A stretch of DNA of 64,000 nucleotides. It comes from Bacteroidales bacterium (GTDB lineage Bacteria > Bacteroidota > Bacteroidia > Bacteroidales > UBA932). A program made the translations under genes and the position numbers. The notes under the pieces were generated by a model. That model was given only the letters and a program-made list of their open reading frames with translations, did no database searches and was not told the origin of the DNA. Positions 56,241 to 64,000 of the stretch are shown one piece after another. The stretch covers positions 62,001 to 126,000 of the forward strand of contig JAFZBF010000040.1 of assembly GCA_017561885.1 (NCBI GenBank). Reading direction: 5' to 3'. Numbering within the stretch: position 1 is the stretch's first letter; each line of letters begins with the position of its first letter.

Positions 56241-57290
56241 ATGGCAACAATTAGATACACCAATGTGGGAATCCGAGCTATGTCGGCTTGCGTCCCACAG
56301 GGTGTGTTCCATAACAAGGATCTTGGCTACCTGATACCTGAGGAAGAGATTCAGAAGACAATTGATAACATTGGAGTACGTGAACGACGTATTGCCGATC
56401 CTGAAGTCTGTGCGAGCGATTTGGCATATAAGGCTGCCATGAAACTTATTTTGGACAACAATATTGATCCTGCTAGTATCGATGTGTTGCTTTTTATGAG
56501 TCAGACGGCTGATTATCGGATTCCAGCCACAGCTCCGCTATTGCAAGAACGGTTGGGCTTATCTATCGATACATTGGCAATGGATTTGTCTTTGGGGTGT
56601 TCGGGTTTTATCTTTGCTCTCTCCACAGCATTTGCCTATGCCTCTCTACCGGATGTTAATCGCGTTCTTCTGCTTGATGGTGAAACCTTCTCAAAGATTG
56701 TGAATCGCAACGATAAAGTAGATTGGCCGCTCTATGGTGATGCTGCCACAGCCACGCTTGTTGAGAAGGGAGATTTTGGGGAGTCTGTTTTTATCTTGCG
56801 CAGCGATGGCACTGGTCGTGATGCGGTCATTATCCGAGATGGAATGCGCAATCCGATAACTGCCGATTCTTTGATAGAAAAGAAAAACGAAAACGGAGAC
56901 ATCCATAGCGGTCTTGAGGTTTATATGGATGGAATGGATGTGTTTAATTTCGCTATGAAACGAGTGCCGAAGACTATTAAAGAGATGTCGGAAGTAACTG
57001 GCATCCCTCTTGAAAGTATTGACTGGTTGGTATTCCATCAAGCTAATCGGTTTATGACAGATTTCTTTGTGAAGAAACTGAAATTCAACCAGGAACGGGT
57101 TCCTTATTGCATCGACCGTTATGGTAACACATCGTCCACAAGTGTTCCGTTAACCATTGTCAGTGAACTTCACGATAAAGTGAAAGATGGCGACAAAGTA
57201 ATGATGGCTGGTTTTGGCGCAGGACTATCATGGGGTGTTTCTTTGGTGACAATGCAAGACTGTAAGATATCCCATGTAATCGAATATTAA
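56241..57290 (+). CDS. Beta-ketoacyl-ACP synthase III, copy 2
   Basis: 349 residues from the ATG at 56241, 4 bp after the previous stop; an ATG at 56211 would lie inside the SDR gene. Cys120 in 'AMDLSLGCSGFIFALS', His in 'LVFHQANRFM' and Asn in 'RYGNTSSTSVPLT' complete the triad. It resembles copy 1 but is not closely identical. Two active KAS III enzymes with two ACPs allow two different condensations, or one elongation and one transfer. Confidence 0.87.
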   Translation: MATIRYTNVGIRAMSACVPQGVFHNKDLGYLIPEEEIQKTIDNIGVRERRIADPEVCASDLAYKAAMKLILDNNIDPASIDVLLFMSQTADYRIPATAPLLQERLGLSIDTLAMDLSLGCSGFIFALSTAFAYASLPDVNRVLLLDGETFSKIVNRNDKVDWPLYGDAATATLVEKGDFGESVFILRSDGTGRDAVIIRDGMRNPITADSLIEKKNENGDIHSGLEVYMDGMDVFNFAMKRVPKTIKEMSEVTGIPLESIDWLVFHQANRFMTDFFVKKLKFNQERVPYCIDRYGNTSSTSVPLTIVSELHDKVKDGDKVMMAGFGAGLSWGVSLVTMQDCKISHVIEY

Positions 57291-57291
57291 A

Positions 57292-57711
57292 ATGCTGGAT
57301 TCTTTCAAATTTCACCACATAGGAGTTGCTGTCAAAGATTTGGAAGCAACAGCTTCGGTTTATGCGTTTGGGGGCTATCATTGTTCTTCAACTATATTTG
57401 ACCCAATCCAGAATGTGTATATTTGTTGGCTGACCAAGGACGGTTTCCCAACCGTTGAATTGCTGGCTCCAGTTGATGAAAAATCTCCAGTAAATAAAAC
57501 GTTGGAAAAAGTTGGTGTGTCCCCCTATCATTTCTGCTATGTGGTGGACAATCTTGAAGATGCTGTAGCAGAATTGAGAAAACAAAGATATATTGCAGTT
57601 AGTAAGCCCGTAGAAGCGGTCGCTTTCCTGGGTAGTCGTGTCTGTTTCCTTTATAATAAGAATGTGGGGCTGGTTGAATTGGTTGAAGCCCCTGCCAAAA
57701 TCATAGAATGA
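57292..57711 (+). CDS. VOC-family protein (methylmalonyl-CoA epimerase-like)
   Basis: 139 residues in the two-module glyoxalase/VOC fold: 'FKFHHIGVAVKDLEATASVY' begins module 1 with a metal-ligand His, and 'VSPYHFCYVVDNLEDAVAEL' begins module 2. The metal-ligand Glu pair is likely in 'FPTVELLAPV' and 'NVGLVELVEAP'. VOC enzymes of this type epimerise or isomerise thioesters of CoA or ACP. It overlaps the FkbH gene by 4 bp, so it is part of the same acyl pathway. Confidence 0.8.
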   Translation: MLDSFKFHHIGVAVKDLEATASVYAFGGYHCSSTIFDPIQNVYICWLTKDGFPTVELLAPVDEKSPVNKTLEKVGVSPYHFCYVVDNLEDAVAELRKQRYIAVSKPVEAVAFLGSRVCFLYNKNVGLVELVEAPAKIIE

Positions 57712-59282
57712 ATTACTTCGTTTTCCGCAATAACACCGTTGAACGTTTTTTCCCGAAAGATTTTACCTTTAGCGGCTACGATGACATTTCTCATGTTCCG
57801 TCTGAAGTTGATGGCTATGTTTGGTTCTACCAATTGCCGGTAAAGTATGAGCAAGAAAAGCTCTGCTCCGAGATTCGGGGCTTTGCACAGAAGTTTTCGT
57901 TTGTTTTGGCACAGGTGGATGCCGCTAAGCCATTCATCGTATTGACGATGGATGAGGGAAGTTATGCCGTCCCGTTCACATCAGGTGTTGATCTTCTTTC
58001 TGCCGTATTTGATTATAATGCTTCCCTGGCGCAATTAGAGGAGAACCACTCAAATGTGAAATTGTTGGATATCCGAGAGTTCACGCGACAGTATCCTGTT
58101 TCGGAAGTGTTCGACTGGAAGTTTTGGTTCATCTCTCAGATGGGATTGAATCCTCGGCTATCTAAGCCATTTGCGGAATGGTTTGCACGTAAATTGGATG
58201 AAATTGCTCTCAAACGGAAGAAGTGTTTGATTCTAGACTTGGATAATACACTGTGGGGAGGTGTATTGGGAGAAGACGGCATAGAAGGTATCAAGTTGGG
58301 TGGTGATTATCCAGGTAAAGCATTCCACTACTTCCAGGAGGCGTTACTGGAATTGAGTAAAAATGGTGTTATTCTTACCATTTGTAGCAAGAACAATGAG
58401 TCTGATGTATTAGAGGTTTGGGAGAAGAACCCTTTCATGGTACTTAAGAAGGATAGTTTTGCTGCTTGGCGCATCAATTGGCAGGATAAAGCAACCAATA
58501 TCAGGGAACTGGCCGATGAATTGAATATTGGATTAGATAGCTTCGTTTTTATAGATGATAACCCCACAGAGCGTGAGCTTATAAAGCAAGCACTTCCGAT
58601 GGTTGAGGTACCTGACTTTCCGACACAACCCTATAATTTGCCTATATTCTTTAAGGAGTTAGTAGAGAGATATTTCCGCGTTTATTCTATCACCAGTGAA
58701 GATAAAAAGAAAACAGAACAATACAAGGCTAACGCTCAAAGGGCACAGGCGCAAAAGAGTTTTGTAGACTTTGATACATTCTTGAAGAGTCTTGATATTC
58801 AGATTACCATCGAGGAGGCAAATGAGTTCAATATTCCGCGCATCGCCCAGATGACGCAGAAGACCAATCAATTTAATCTTACCACAAAACGATATACCGA
58901 AACGGATATCCATACTTTTTTGCAACAAGGTTGGAAAATCTGGTGTATCAGTGTAGCAGATAAATTTGGTGATAACGGCATTACGGGTTGTATCATGTTG
59001 AAAGGCGATGCTATTGACACTTTTCTCATGAGTTGCCGAATATTGGGCAAGGGGATTGAAATAGTTTTTATTAAGAACATACTTTCTCTATTAAAAGAGA
59101 ACGGTAAAAGGACGTTGAAAGCAGAGTATATACCTACATCCAAGAACGAACAGGTAAAGGATTTTTATGACAAGTTGGGTTTCGAACGTGTATCTGAAAA
59201 AGATGGCATGAACATTTATAAGGCAGATCTTTCAGATATAGACCTGTCAGTTAAAGATTATTATCATATTATTGTTAAATAG
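57708..59282 (+). CDS. FkbH-like HAD-IIIC glyceryl transferase
   Basis: 524 residues. A 165-residue N-terminal region precedes the HAD domain with 'CLILDLDNTLWGGVLGEDG' (DLDNT at 177-181) and 'FVFIDDNPTERELIKQALP'. The C-terminal part is GNAT-like ('GITGCIMLKGD', 'SCRILGKGIEIVFIKNIL', 'DFYDKLGFERVSEKDGMNIY'). FkbH proteins take 1,3-bisphosphoglycerate and load a D-glyceryl group on an ACP in tetronate and related pathways. With an ACP gene 1 bp downstream, glyceryl-ACP formation is a strong inference. Its use here, in a capsule locus, is unclear. Confidence 0.87.
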   Translation: MNYFVFRNNTVERFFPKDFTFSGYDDISHVPSEVDGYVWFYQLPVKYEQEKLCSEIRGFAQKFSFVLAQVDAAKPFIVLTMDEGSYAVPFTSGVDLLSAVFDYNASLAQLEENHSNVKLLDIREFTRQYPVSEVFDWKFWFISQMGLNPRLSKPFAEWFARKLDEIALKRKKCLILDLDNTLWGGVLGEDGIEGIKLGGDYPGKAFHYFQEALLELSKNGVILTICSKNNESDVLEVWEKNPFMVLKKDSFAAWRINWQDKATNIRELADELNIGLDSFVFIDDNPTERELIKQALPMVEVPDFPTQPYNLPIFFKELVERYFRVYSITSEDKKKTEQYKANAQRAQAQKSFVDFDTFLKSLDIQITIEEANEFNIPRIAQMTQKTNQFNLTTKRYTETDIHTFLQQGWKIWCISVADKFGDNGITGCIMLKGDAIDTFLMSCRILGKGIEIVFIKNILSLLKENGKRTLKAEYIPTSKNEQVKDFYDKLGFERVSEKDGMNIYKADLSDIDLSVKDYYHIIVK

Positions 59283-59283
59283 A

Positions 59284-59508
59284 ATGGAAGAAAAAGTATT
59301 AGAGATTCTGAAGAACTTGTTCGAATTAGACACTGTTGATCAGACTTGCTCACAAGAAACATGCGACAAGTGGGATTCTATGGGACAGCTTAACTTGGTA
59401 GTGGAATTGGAAAGTGAATTTGACGTGACGCTAGAGCCCGAGGAGATTGGGGAAATGAAGTCGTTTGATGATATTATCAGAATCCTGAAAACGAAAGGAG
59501 TATCATAA
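59284..59508 (+). CDS. Acyl carrier protein, second
   Basis: 74 residues from the ATG at 59284. The phosphopantetheine site is in 'TCDKWDSMGQLNLVVELE' (Ser32, DSM variant of DSL). It directly follows FkbH, as in clusters where FkbH loads its own ACP, so it is the likely carrier of a glyceryl group. Its stop overlaps the LicD start by one base. Confidence 0.88.
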   Translation: MEEKVLEILKNLFELDTVDQTCSQETCDKWDSMGQLNLVVELESEFDVTLEPEEIGEMKSFDDIIRILKTKGVS

Positions 59509-60260
59509 TGGATTTGGAGAATAAGTACGGAACTCTGGAAATACAGAAAGAACTACTTGCTCTGGTTAAGGAAGTTCATAGTTTCTGTATTTCTAATGGT
59601 GTAAAGTATAGTATTGCCTATGGTTCTTTGCTTGGCGCTGTCCGACACAAAGGTTTTATACCGTGGGATGATGATTTTGATATCATGGTGGACAGAGAGA
59701 ATTACAATAAAATTCTTGATTCAATTAATGGCTCTCGCAGTTTGACTATAGATAGATGTCAATCGTCACTTTGGATTGACAGATTGCACAGGAAGGATTG
59801 TGATTATCATGGACCATATAGTCCAACTTGTGATATTTTTATAATCGATACAATGCCGGATAATTATTTCCTTGCTCAAATGAAAATATATGCGATTTAT
59901 ATGATGCAGGGAATGATGAAGGTAAAATTAAGTATAAAGAAAGGTGGTTTCTTTATGAAAGTATGTTCACTTGTCACCTATATAATGGGATTACCTTTCT
60001 CTCCTTCCACAAAAAAGAAATGGTACACATCTATTTCTCAATGGTTTTACAGAGATGGCCAGAAAAAGAGATGCTATAATGCATGTTTTGAAGATATACA
60101 CTGCGTATTTCCATCAAATGTTTTAGATAAGATCCACTTGGCATCTTTTGAAGACACGGAAGTATATATAATCGATGAATACGATCCTTTTCTAAGGTCG
60201 CGCTATGGTTATTATATGACACCTCCTCCACAAATAGAAAGAATGCCTAAACATTTTTAA
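59508..60260 (+). CDS. LicD-family phosphotransferase-like protein, copy 3
   Basis: 250 residues. 'AYGSLLGAVRHKGFIPWDDD' with DDDFD at 54-58 (Phe for the Ile of the other copies), and the C-terminal 'YGYYMTPPPQIERMPKHF'. It is expected to transfer a phospho-alcohol from a CDP donor. It lies between the second ACP and the cytidylyltransferase fusion, so it is the best candidate user of the CDP product of the downstream genes. Overlaps the fusion gene by one base. Confidence 0.86.
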   Translation: MDLENKYGTLEIQKELLALVKEVHSFCISNGVKYSIAYGSLLGAVRHKGFIPWDDDFDIMVDRENYNKILDSINGSRSLTIDRCQSSLWIDRLHRKDCDYHGPYSPTCDIFIIDTMPDNYFLAQMKIYAIYMMQGMMKVKLSIKKGGFFMKVCSLVTYIMGLPFSPSTKKKWYTSISQWFYRDGQKKRCYNACFEDIHCVFPSNVLDKIHLASFEDTEVYIIDEYDPFLRSRYGYYMTPPPQIERMPKHF

Positions 60261-61606
60261 TGCTTATGACGAGGGTAATTACTTATGGTACCTATGATTT
60301 GCTACATCAGGGGCATCTTAATCTGCTCCGTCGTGCAAAGGAACTTGGCGACTATTTGATAGTGGGTGTCACCAGCGATAGTTTTGACCGAGGACGAGGA
60401 AAGTTGAACGTACGCAACAACGTGTTGGAGCGCGTTGAAGCGGTTAAAAATACAGGATATGCCGATGAGGTAATCATTGAAGATTATCTTGGACAGAAGA
60501 TAGACGATATTCAGAAGTATGATATTGATATCTTCGCTATTGGCAGTGACTGGGCGGGGAAATTTGACTATCTGAATGAATATTGCAAAGTGGTTTATTT
60601 GCCACGTACGGAAGGTATATCTTCAACTCAGTTAAGGGAAGAAAGTCAGACAGTATATCGCATAGGTATTGTAGGTAGTGGACGTATTGCCAATCGTTTT
60701 GTGCCAGAAACCAAAGTGGTAAATGGAGCACATGTTACGGCGGTAATGAATCCAGATAAGGAGAACGGAAAATCATTCGCAAAGATTTATGGGCTAACGG
60801 CATATACAAATTTCGATCAATTCCTAGAGGATGTTGATTTAGTGTATGTTGCTTCACCTCATTTGACACACTATGAGTATGTCAAGAGAGCGTTGCAGGC
60901 AGATAAGCATGTCCTTTGTGAGATTCCATTCCTCTTATCAAAAGACCAAGCTCTTGAGCTATATGGCCTGGCAGAAGAACGCAACTTAGTGCTTCTTGAA
61001 GCGAGTAAAACAGCCTTCTTCCCTGCTTTTGGGCATATTGTTACTTTGGTTAAGAGTGGAATTATAGGAGATGTTGTTGATGTTAAGTCTTCTCTTAGTA
61101 AAATGGTCCCACCTCCGACACGAGAGTTGGATGCTGCCCAAGCTGGTGGCGCTATGACTGAACACGCTTCGTTGACATTGTTGGCTATAATTAAAGTGTT
61201 GGGTATTGAATGGCATGACGTGGATTTTCGTAGTCGCATTGAAAACGGTGTGGATATCTATACGAAAGGTGTTATTAATTATCCTCATGCTACGGCCTCC
61301 TTTACATTGGGAATTGGAGTGAAGACAGAAGGCAACCTTGTGATTTCGGGGACGAAAGGCTATGTTTATGTTCCTGCCCCGTGGTGGTTGACTGATTTCT
61401 TTGAAGTACGCTATGAAGACCAGACCAAGAATAAGAAATACTTTTATGGCTATGATGGAGAGGGCCTGCGATATGAAATTCAAGAATGGCTCTCTATGAT
61501 TGTTAATAATCGACGAAGTTGCTATAAACTTCGCCGTAGAGAGAGTATTGCGATAGTGGAGATTATTGAGAAGTACATCAAAGGGGAAAAAGTTACGGCA
61601 ATTTAA
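60260..61606 (+). CDS. Fusion of TagD-like cytidylyltransferase and Gfo/Idh/MocA domain
   Basis: 448 residues; ATG at 60260 or 60266. Residues 1-128 are a TagD-type cytidylyltransferase with HQGH at 16-19 and 'YLPRTEGISSTQLREES' at its end. Residues 134-448 are a Gfo/Idh/MocA dehydrogenase with 'GIVGSGRIANRF' (136-147). The family's catalytic Lys of the EKP motif is replaced: the text reads 'HVLCEIPFLLS', so ordinary NAD-dependent oxidation is doubtful. The two parts are joined without a gap or frameshift, so it is a true fusion. A role in making or binding a CDP-alcohol is likely. Confidence 0.86.
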   Translation: MLMTRVITYGTYDLLHQGHLNLLRRAKELGDYLIVGVTSDSFDRGRGKLNVRNNVLERVEAVKNTGYADEVIIEDYLGQKIDDIQKYDIDIFAIGSDWAGKFDYLNEYCKVVYLPRTEGISSTQLREESQTVYRIGIVGSGRIANRFVPETKVVNGAHVTAVMNPDKENGKSFAKIYGLTAYTNFDQFLEDVDLVYVASPHLTHYEYVKRALQADKHVLCEIPFLLSKDQALELYGLAEERNLVLLEASKTAFFPAFGHIVTLVKSGIIGDVVDVKSSLSKMVPPPTRELDAAQAGGAMTEHASLTLLAIIKVLGIEWHDVDFRSRIENGVDIYTKGVINYPHATASFTLGIGVKTEGNLVISGTKGYVYVPAPWWLTDFFEVRYEDQTKNKKYFYGYDGEGLRYEIQEWLSMIVNNRRSCYKLRRRESIAIVEIIEKYIKGEKVTAI

Positions 61607-61624
61607 TTATTGTATTTAGTAAGA

Positions 61625-62335
61625 ATGAATATAGCTGTTATGCTTGCCGGTGGGACGGGTGAACGTATGGGGGCGGGAAGACCTAAACAATTCATAGAGA
61701 TAGGACACAAGCCACTTATCGTTCATTGCTTGGATATCTATGAGCAGTCACCAGATATTGATGCCATTGAAGTAGTGTGTCATAAAGACTGGATGGATTA
61801 CACATGGAAATTGGTCAAACAATGGAATATTACCAAAGTAAAATGGGTGTGTGAAGGTGGTGATACATGCCAATGTTCCACGCGCAACGGTATTTATAAC
61901 CTTGAAGGAAAAGTTAAAGATGAGGATATTCTTATGTTCGTGATGAGCAGCAGTCCCTTTGTGAATGATGAGATTATTAAGGACTCTTTGCGCGTCTGCC
62001 ATGAACATGGAAGTGCTTTTGCTTGTATGTCGAGCAAATACAATTTGGCATATACGGAAGATGGGGCGTCATCTTGCCATATCAACTTTAAAGAGCATAA
62101 TAAGACTATAAACATGCCGTGGACTTCTACTTTTGAGAAGTTCAATCGGTTTTTTCATAAAGCATTTAGTGAAGGAATTGAGACTCAGTTGCATTCTTAC
62201 GTGCCTACTTTATGGGTAGCCCTAGGAGAAACGCTATGGTTCTCTCTTGACACAACGAAGAATCTTTTACATGCTACCTACAAAGAGGATAAGGATATTT
62301 TTGAGGCTGTTTTGAGAATGGAAAACAGAATATAA
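61625..62335 (+). CDS. IspD/TarI-like cytidylyltransferase
   Basis: 236 residues from the ATG at 61625; a TTG at 61610 gives five extra residues of no value. The signature 'MLAGGTGERMGAGRPKQFIE' is that of IspD and TarI. In the rest, 'DEDILMFVMSSSPFVNDEII' and 'MPWTSTFEKFNRFFHKAFSE' do not fit IspD closely. With a sugar kinase and an SDR next, the TarI role (CTP plus an alditol-5-phosphate to CDP-alditol) is more likely than isoprenoid synthesis. Substrate is not decided by the sequence. Confidence 0.82.
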   Translation: MNIAVMLAGGTGERMGAGRPKQFIEIGHKPLIVHCLDIYEQSPDIDAIEVVCHKDWMDYTWKLVKQWNITKVKWVCEGGDTCQCSTRNGIYNLEGKVKDEDILMFVMSSSPFVNDEIIKDSLRVCHEHGSAFACMSSKYNLAYTEDGASSCHINFKEHNKTINMPWTSTFEKFNRFFHKAFSEGIETQLHSYVPTLWVALGETLWFSLDTTKNLLHATYKEDKDIFEAVLRMENRI

Positions 62336-62349
62336 TAATACTCACAATT

Positions 62350-63879
62350 ATGAATTATTTAATGGGAGTTGATGAAGGCACAACGGGGTGTAAGGCTTGT
62401 ATCTTTGACGAAACAGGAAAAATCATTTCTATCGCATCTCGCGAGTATTCATCGTACTATCCTCATCCTGGTTGGGTAGAGCAAGATATAGAGGAGATAA
62501 AAGAGGCTGTATTTTCATCAATCCGAGAGTCAATAATATCAGCTAGTCGTAAAGGTGTTGATGTAAACGACATTATTGCCATTAGTCATTCCAATCAAGG
62601 AGTAACTATGGTGTTACTTGATGAAAATGAAAAAGTTATAAGAAACCATACTATTGGATGGCAGGATTTACGATATGTGGATATGTTGCCCGAATTGAAT
62701 AAAAATGTTGATCAAGAACGTTATTGGAGAACAGGAGGAATGATGTTCGGCACATACAATATTGCTGTTTTGAATTGGATACAAAAGAACGAGCCAGAGA
62801 ATTGGTCAAAGGTAAGGCATATATGTTCTCATCAAGACTATTTCTTAAGACAATATGGGGCGGATGGTTTTTATATTGATGAGGGTTGCATTAACTTCCT
62901 CTCAATGGCAGACTACAAGACCAATGAATGGGATGACTATATGATGAGTCTTTTCAATGTAAAACGTGAAATGCTGCCAATACCGGTTCATACTCCAGGG
63001 ATGGTGGTGGGTAATGTAAAAGAGTCTTTTTCCCGTTTGACAGGTCTTTCTGTAAGATGTAAAGTTTGCTCCGGTCAGTTAGATGCCAATTGTTGTGCAT
63101 TAGCTGCTGGTGGAATGAATCCTGGTACACAAGTTTTAACAATGGGAACGGCAGGTGTATCCACTTTCATTTCTGACAAAAGCGAGTTGGATCCGAATAA
63201 GAGAATAACTGTTCGCTCTAATCCTGGATTTGGAAACTATCAGTATTATATTATGACGAATACTGGTGCATCATCGTTCCGTTGGTTCAGAGATGAGTTA
63301 TGTTCAATGGAGTCTGCTACCGCTAATCTGATGCATATTGATCCTTACAACATTATTACTGCAATAGCCGAAAATTCTTGTCCTGGAGCAAATGGAGTTA
63401 CGGCGTTGACATGCTTTCAAGGTTCTCATACCCGTATTAAGAATGAGAAGGCTCGTGGGGCTTTCTTTGGAATAAACTTGGGTACAACCAAAGCGGATCT
63501 TGCGCATGCTGTACTCGAAGGAATCTGCTTTGAGATGAAAGATATACTAAAAATGAATGAACATTTTTATGGCAAAGATGCTGTAAATATAAGACTATGT
63601 GGTGGGGTAGCAAAGAGTCCGTATTGGTGCCAGATGTTTGCTGACATTTTTGAAAAACCTATCGAATTAACGGAAGTAGCAGAGCTTGGTTGTTTAGGTG
63701 CGGCTATGTGTGCTGGTATTGGTGCGGGTCTCTTCTCGAATGTAAGAGATGCTGTAGAAAAGTGTGTACATGTGAGGGAGACCTATACTCCCAATCCAAA
63801 GGCAAGTGAAATTTACAGTTTGTCATTTGATAAGTGGTTTGAATGCCTTACTGTTGCTAATACGGTGATTTACAAATAA
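62350..63879 (+). CDS. FGGY-family carbohydrate kinase
   Basis: 509 residues, standard length. 'LMGVDEGTTGCKACIFDETG' is the N-terminal phosphate-binding motif, 'AISHSNQGVTMVLLDENEKV' and 'CSGQLDANCCALAAGGMNPG' the hinge and second domain (Asp of the catalytic GQxD), and 'IRLCGGVAKSPYWCQMFADI' the C-terminal FGGY signature. The family phosphorylates ketoses and polyols such as xylulose, ribulose, erythritol and glycerol. Between a TarI-like enzyme and an SDR it probably feeds a phosphorylated sugar or alditol into CDP-alditol synthesis. Confidence 0.87.
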   Translation: MNYLMGVDEGTTGCKACIFDETGKIISIASREYSSYYPHPGWVEQDIEEIKEAVFSSIRESIISASRKGVDVNDIIAISHSNQGVTMVLLDENEKVIRNHTIGWQDLRYVDMLPELNKNVDQERYWRTGGMMFGTYNIAVLNWIQKNEPENWSKVRHICSHQDYFLRQYGADGFYIDEGCINFLSMADYKTNEWDDYMMSLFNVKREMLPIPVHTPGMVVGNVKESFSRLTGLSVRCKVCSGQLDANCCALAAGGMNPGTQVLTMGTAGVSTFISDKSELDPNKRITVRSNPGFGNYQYYIMTNTGASSFRWFRDELCSMESATANLMHIDPYNIITAIAENSCPGANGVTALTCFQGSHTRIKNEKARGAFFGINLGTTKADLAHAVLEGICFEMKDILKMNEHFYGKDAVNIRLCGGVAKSPYWCQMFADIFEKPIELTEVAELGCLGAAMCAGIGAGLFSNVRDAVEKCVHVRETYTPNPKASEIYSLSFDKWFECLTVANTVIYK

Positions 63880-63891
63880 GTCTATACGATA

Positions 63892-64000
63892 ATGATTAAA
63901 CGTATTCTTGTTGTTGGAGGAGCAAGTGGAATAGGTCTGGCTATTGCAGAAGAAATGGCTTTAAGGGATAGCACTGAAAAAGTATATGTAGTTGATAAAG
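63892..64000 (+). CDS. SDR-family protein, 3' truncated by the window end
   Basis: The first 36 codons are visible, starting at ATG 63892, 12 bp after the kinase stop. 'RILVVGGASGIGLAIAEEMA' is the Rossmann glycine motif (GGASGIG) of short-chain dehydrogenases, and 'VYVVDK' ends strand 2. It could supply the reductase step (TarJ-like or alditol dehydrogenase) of the CDP-alditol route. The capsule locus continues to the right. Confidence 0.75.
   Translation, partial: MIKRILVVGGASGIGLAIAEEMALRDSTEKVYVVDK

Noticed and set aside
53442..59508. Ordinary fatty-acid synthesis cluster
   Set aside because: Two KAS III but no KAS I/II, no FabD, FabZ or FabI, and FkbH and VOC are present, so it is not type II fatty-acid synthesis.
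60260..61606. Two separate genes or a frameshift artefact
   Set aside because: The frame is continuous with no stop, and the linker (about residues 128-134) is short and natural, so it is read as a real fusion.
61625..62335. Housekeeping ispD of the isoprenoid pathway
   Set aside because: The position between a TagD fusion, an LicD gene and a sugar kinase, and the divergent C-terminal half, fit a TarI-like role better. Not fully excluded.

Overview
The window comes from a member of the Bacteroidales (phylum Bacteroidota). Evidence: the 5' partial protein ends in a FISUMP-like module; several promoters fit the TTTG-N19-TAnnTTTG form of this phylum; the tRNA has no encoded CCA; SecD and SecF are fused; and there is a typical hemD-DUF4271-SUI1 block and a GT117 family protein. 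The genus cannot be fixed from the sequence alone; a Rikenellaceae-like or related gut or rumen lineage would fit.

Positions 1 to about 28.1 kb are moderately GC-rich core genome. The order is: a partial surface protein, tRNA-Pro, a secreted CE1-type esterase, floA-nfeD and a SPOR protein, secDF, the leftward rnpA-yidD/hemD/DUF4271/SUI1 block, a GT117 transmembrane protein, tyrS-rbfA-FtsX-type permease, groESL, a 1-kb gene-poor stretch, a small beta-barrel protein, a thioredoxin-like lipoprotein, pnuC, a 994-residue-class TolB-like protein with a HExxH-type motif, and uvrC. A textbook sigma-54 -24/-12 element sits in front of groES. The gene-poor stretch (19.8 to 20.8 kb) holds a 51-bp tandem repeat, several hairpins and a 43-codon basic-protein gene with its own promoter and terminators. 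One hairpin element there recurs upstream of uvrC.

From 28.2 kb to the right edge all genes run rightward in one AT-rich capsule/exopolysaccharide locus that continues past the window. It opens with a CpsB-like phosphatase, a Wza-like exporter and a Wzz/BY-kinase with a (Gly-Tyr)11 tail. GDP-fucose genes (gmd, fcl) follow, then a beta-helix protein, a TagD-like cytidylyltransferase, a lipoprotein with a BPL_N (glutamine-amidotransferase-like) domain, a Wzx flippase, a Wzy-like polymerase, two glycosyltransferases and a PglC/PglD pair.

Three modification modules stand out. (i) 39.4 to 48.5 kb: a duplicated set of ATP-grasp ligases (four genes of two types), GNAT acyltransferases, CapA metallophosphatase (one intact, one truncated relic) and LicD transferases, suggesting amino-acid, peptide or phospho-substituent decoration. 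(ii) 53.4 to 59.5 kb: ACP, KAS III, two SDRs, a second KAS III, a VOC protein, FkbH and a second ACP, apparently a dedicated acyl-ACP pathway, perhaps glyceryl-derived. (iii) 59.5 to 64.0 kb: LicD, a TagD-Gfo/Idh/MocA fusion, an IspD/TarI-like cytidylyltransferase, an FGGY sugar kinase and a truncated SDR, which together look like a route to a CDP-alditol or related donor used by LicD/fukutin-type phosphotransferases. The combination of the three is the best candidate for an undescribed system here: a capsule carrying amide-, acyl- and phospho-alditol-type decorations. All functions are inferred from protein motifs and gene order.
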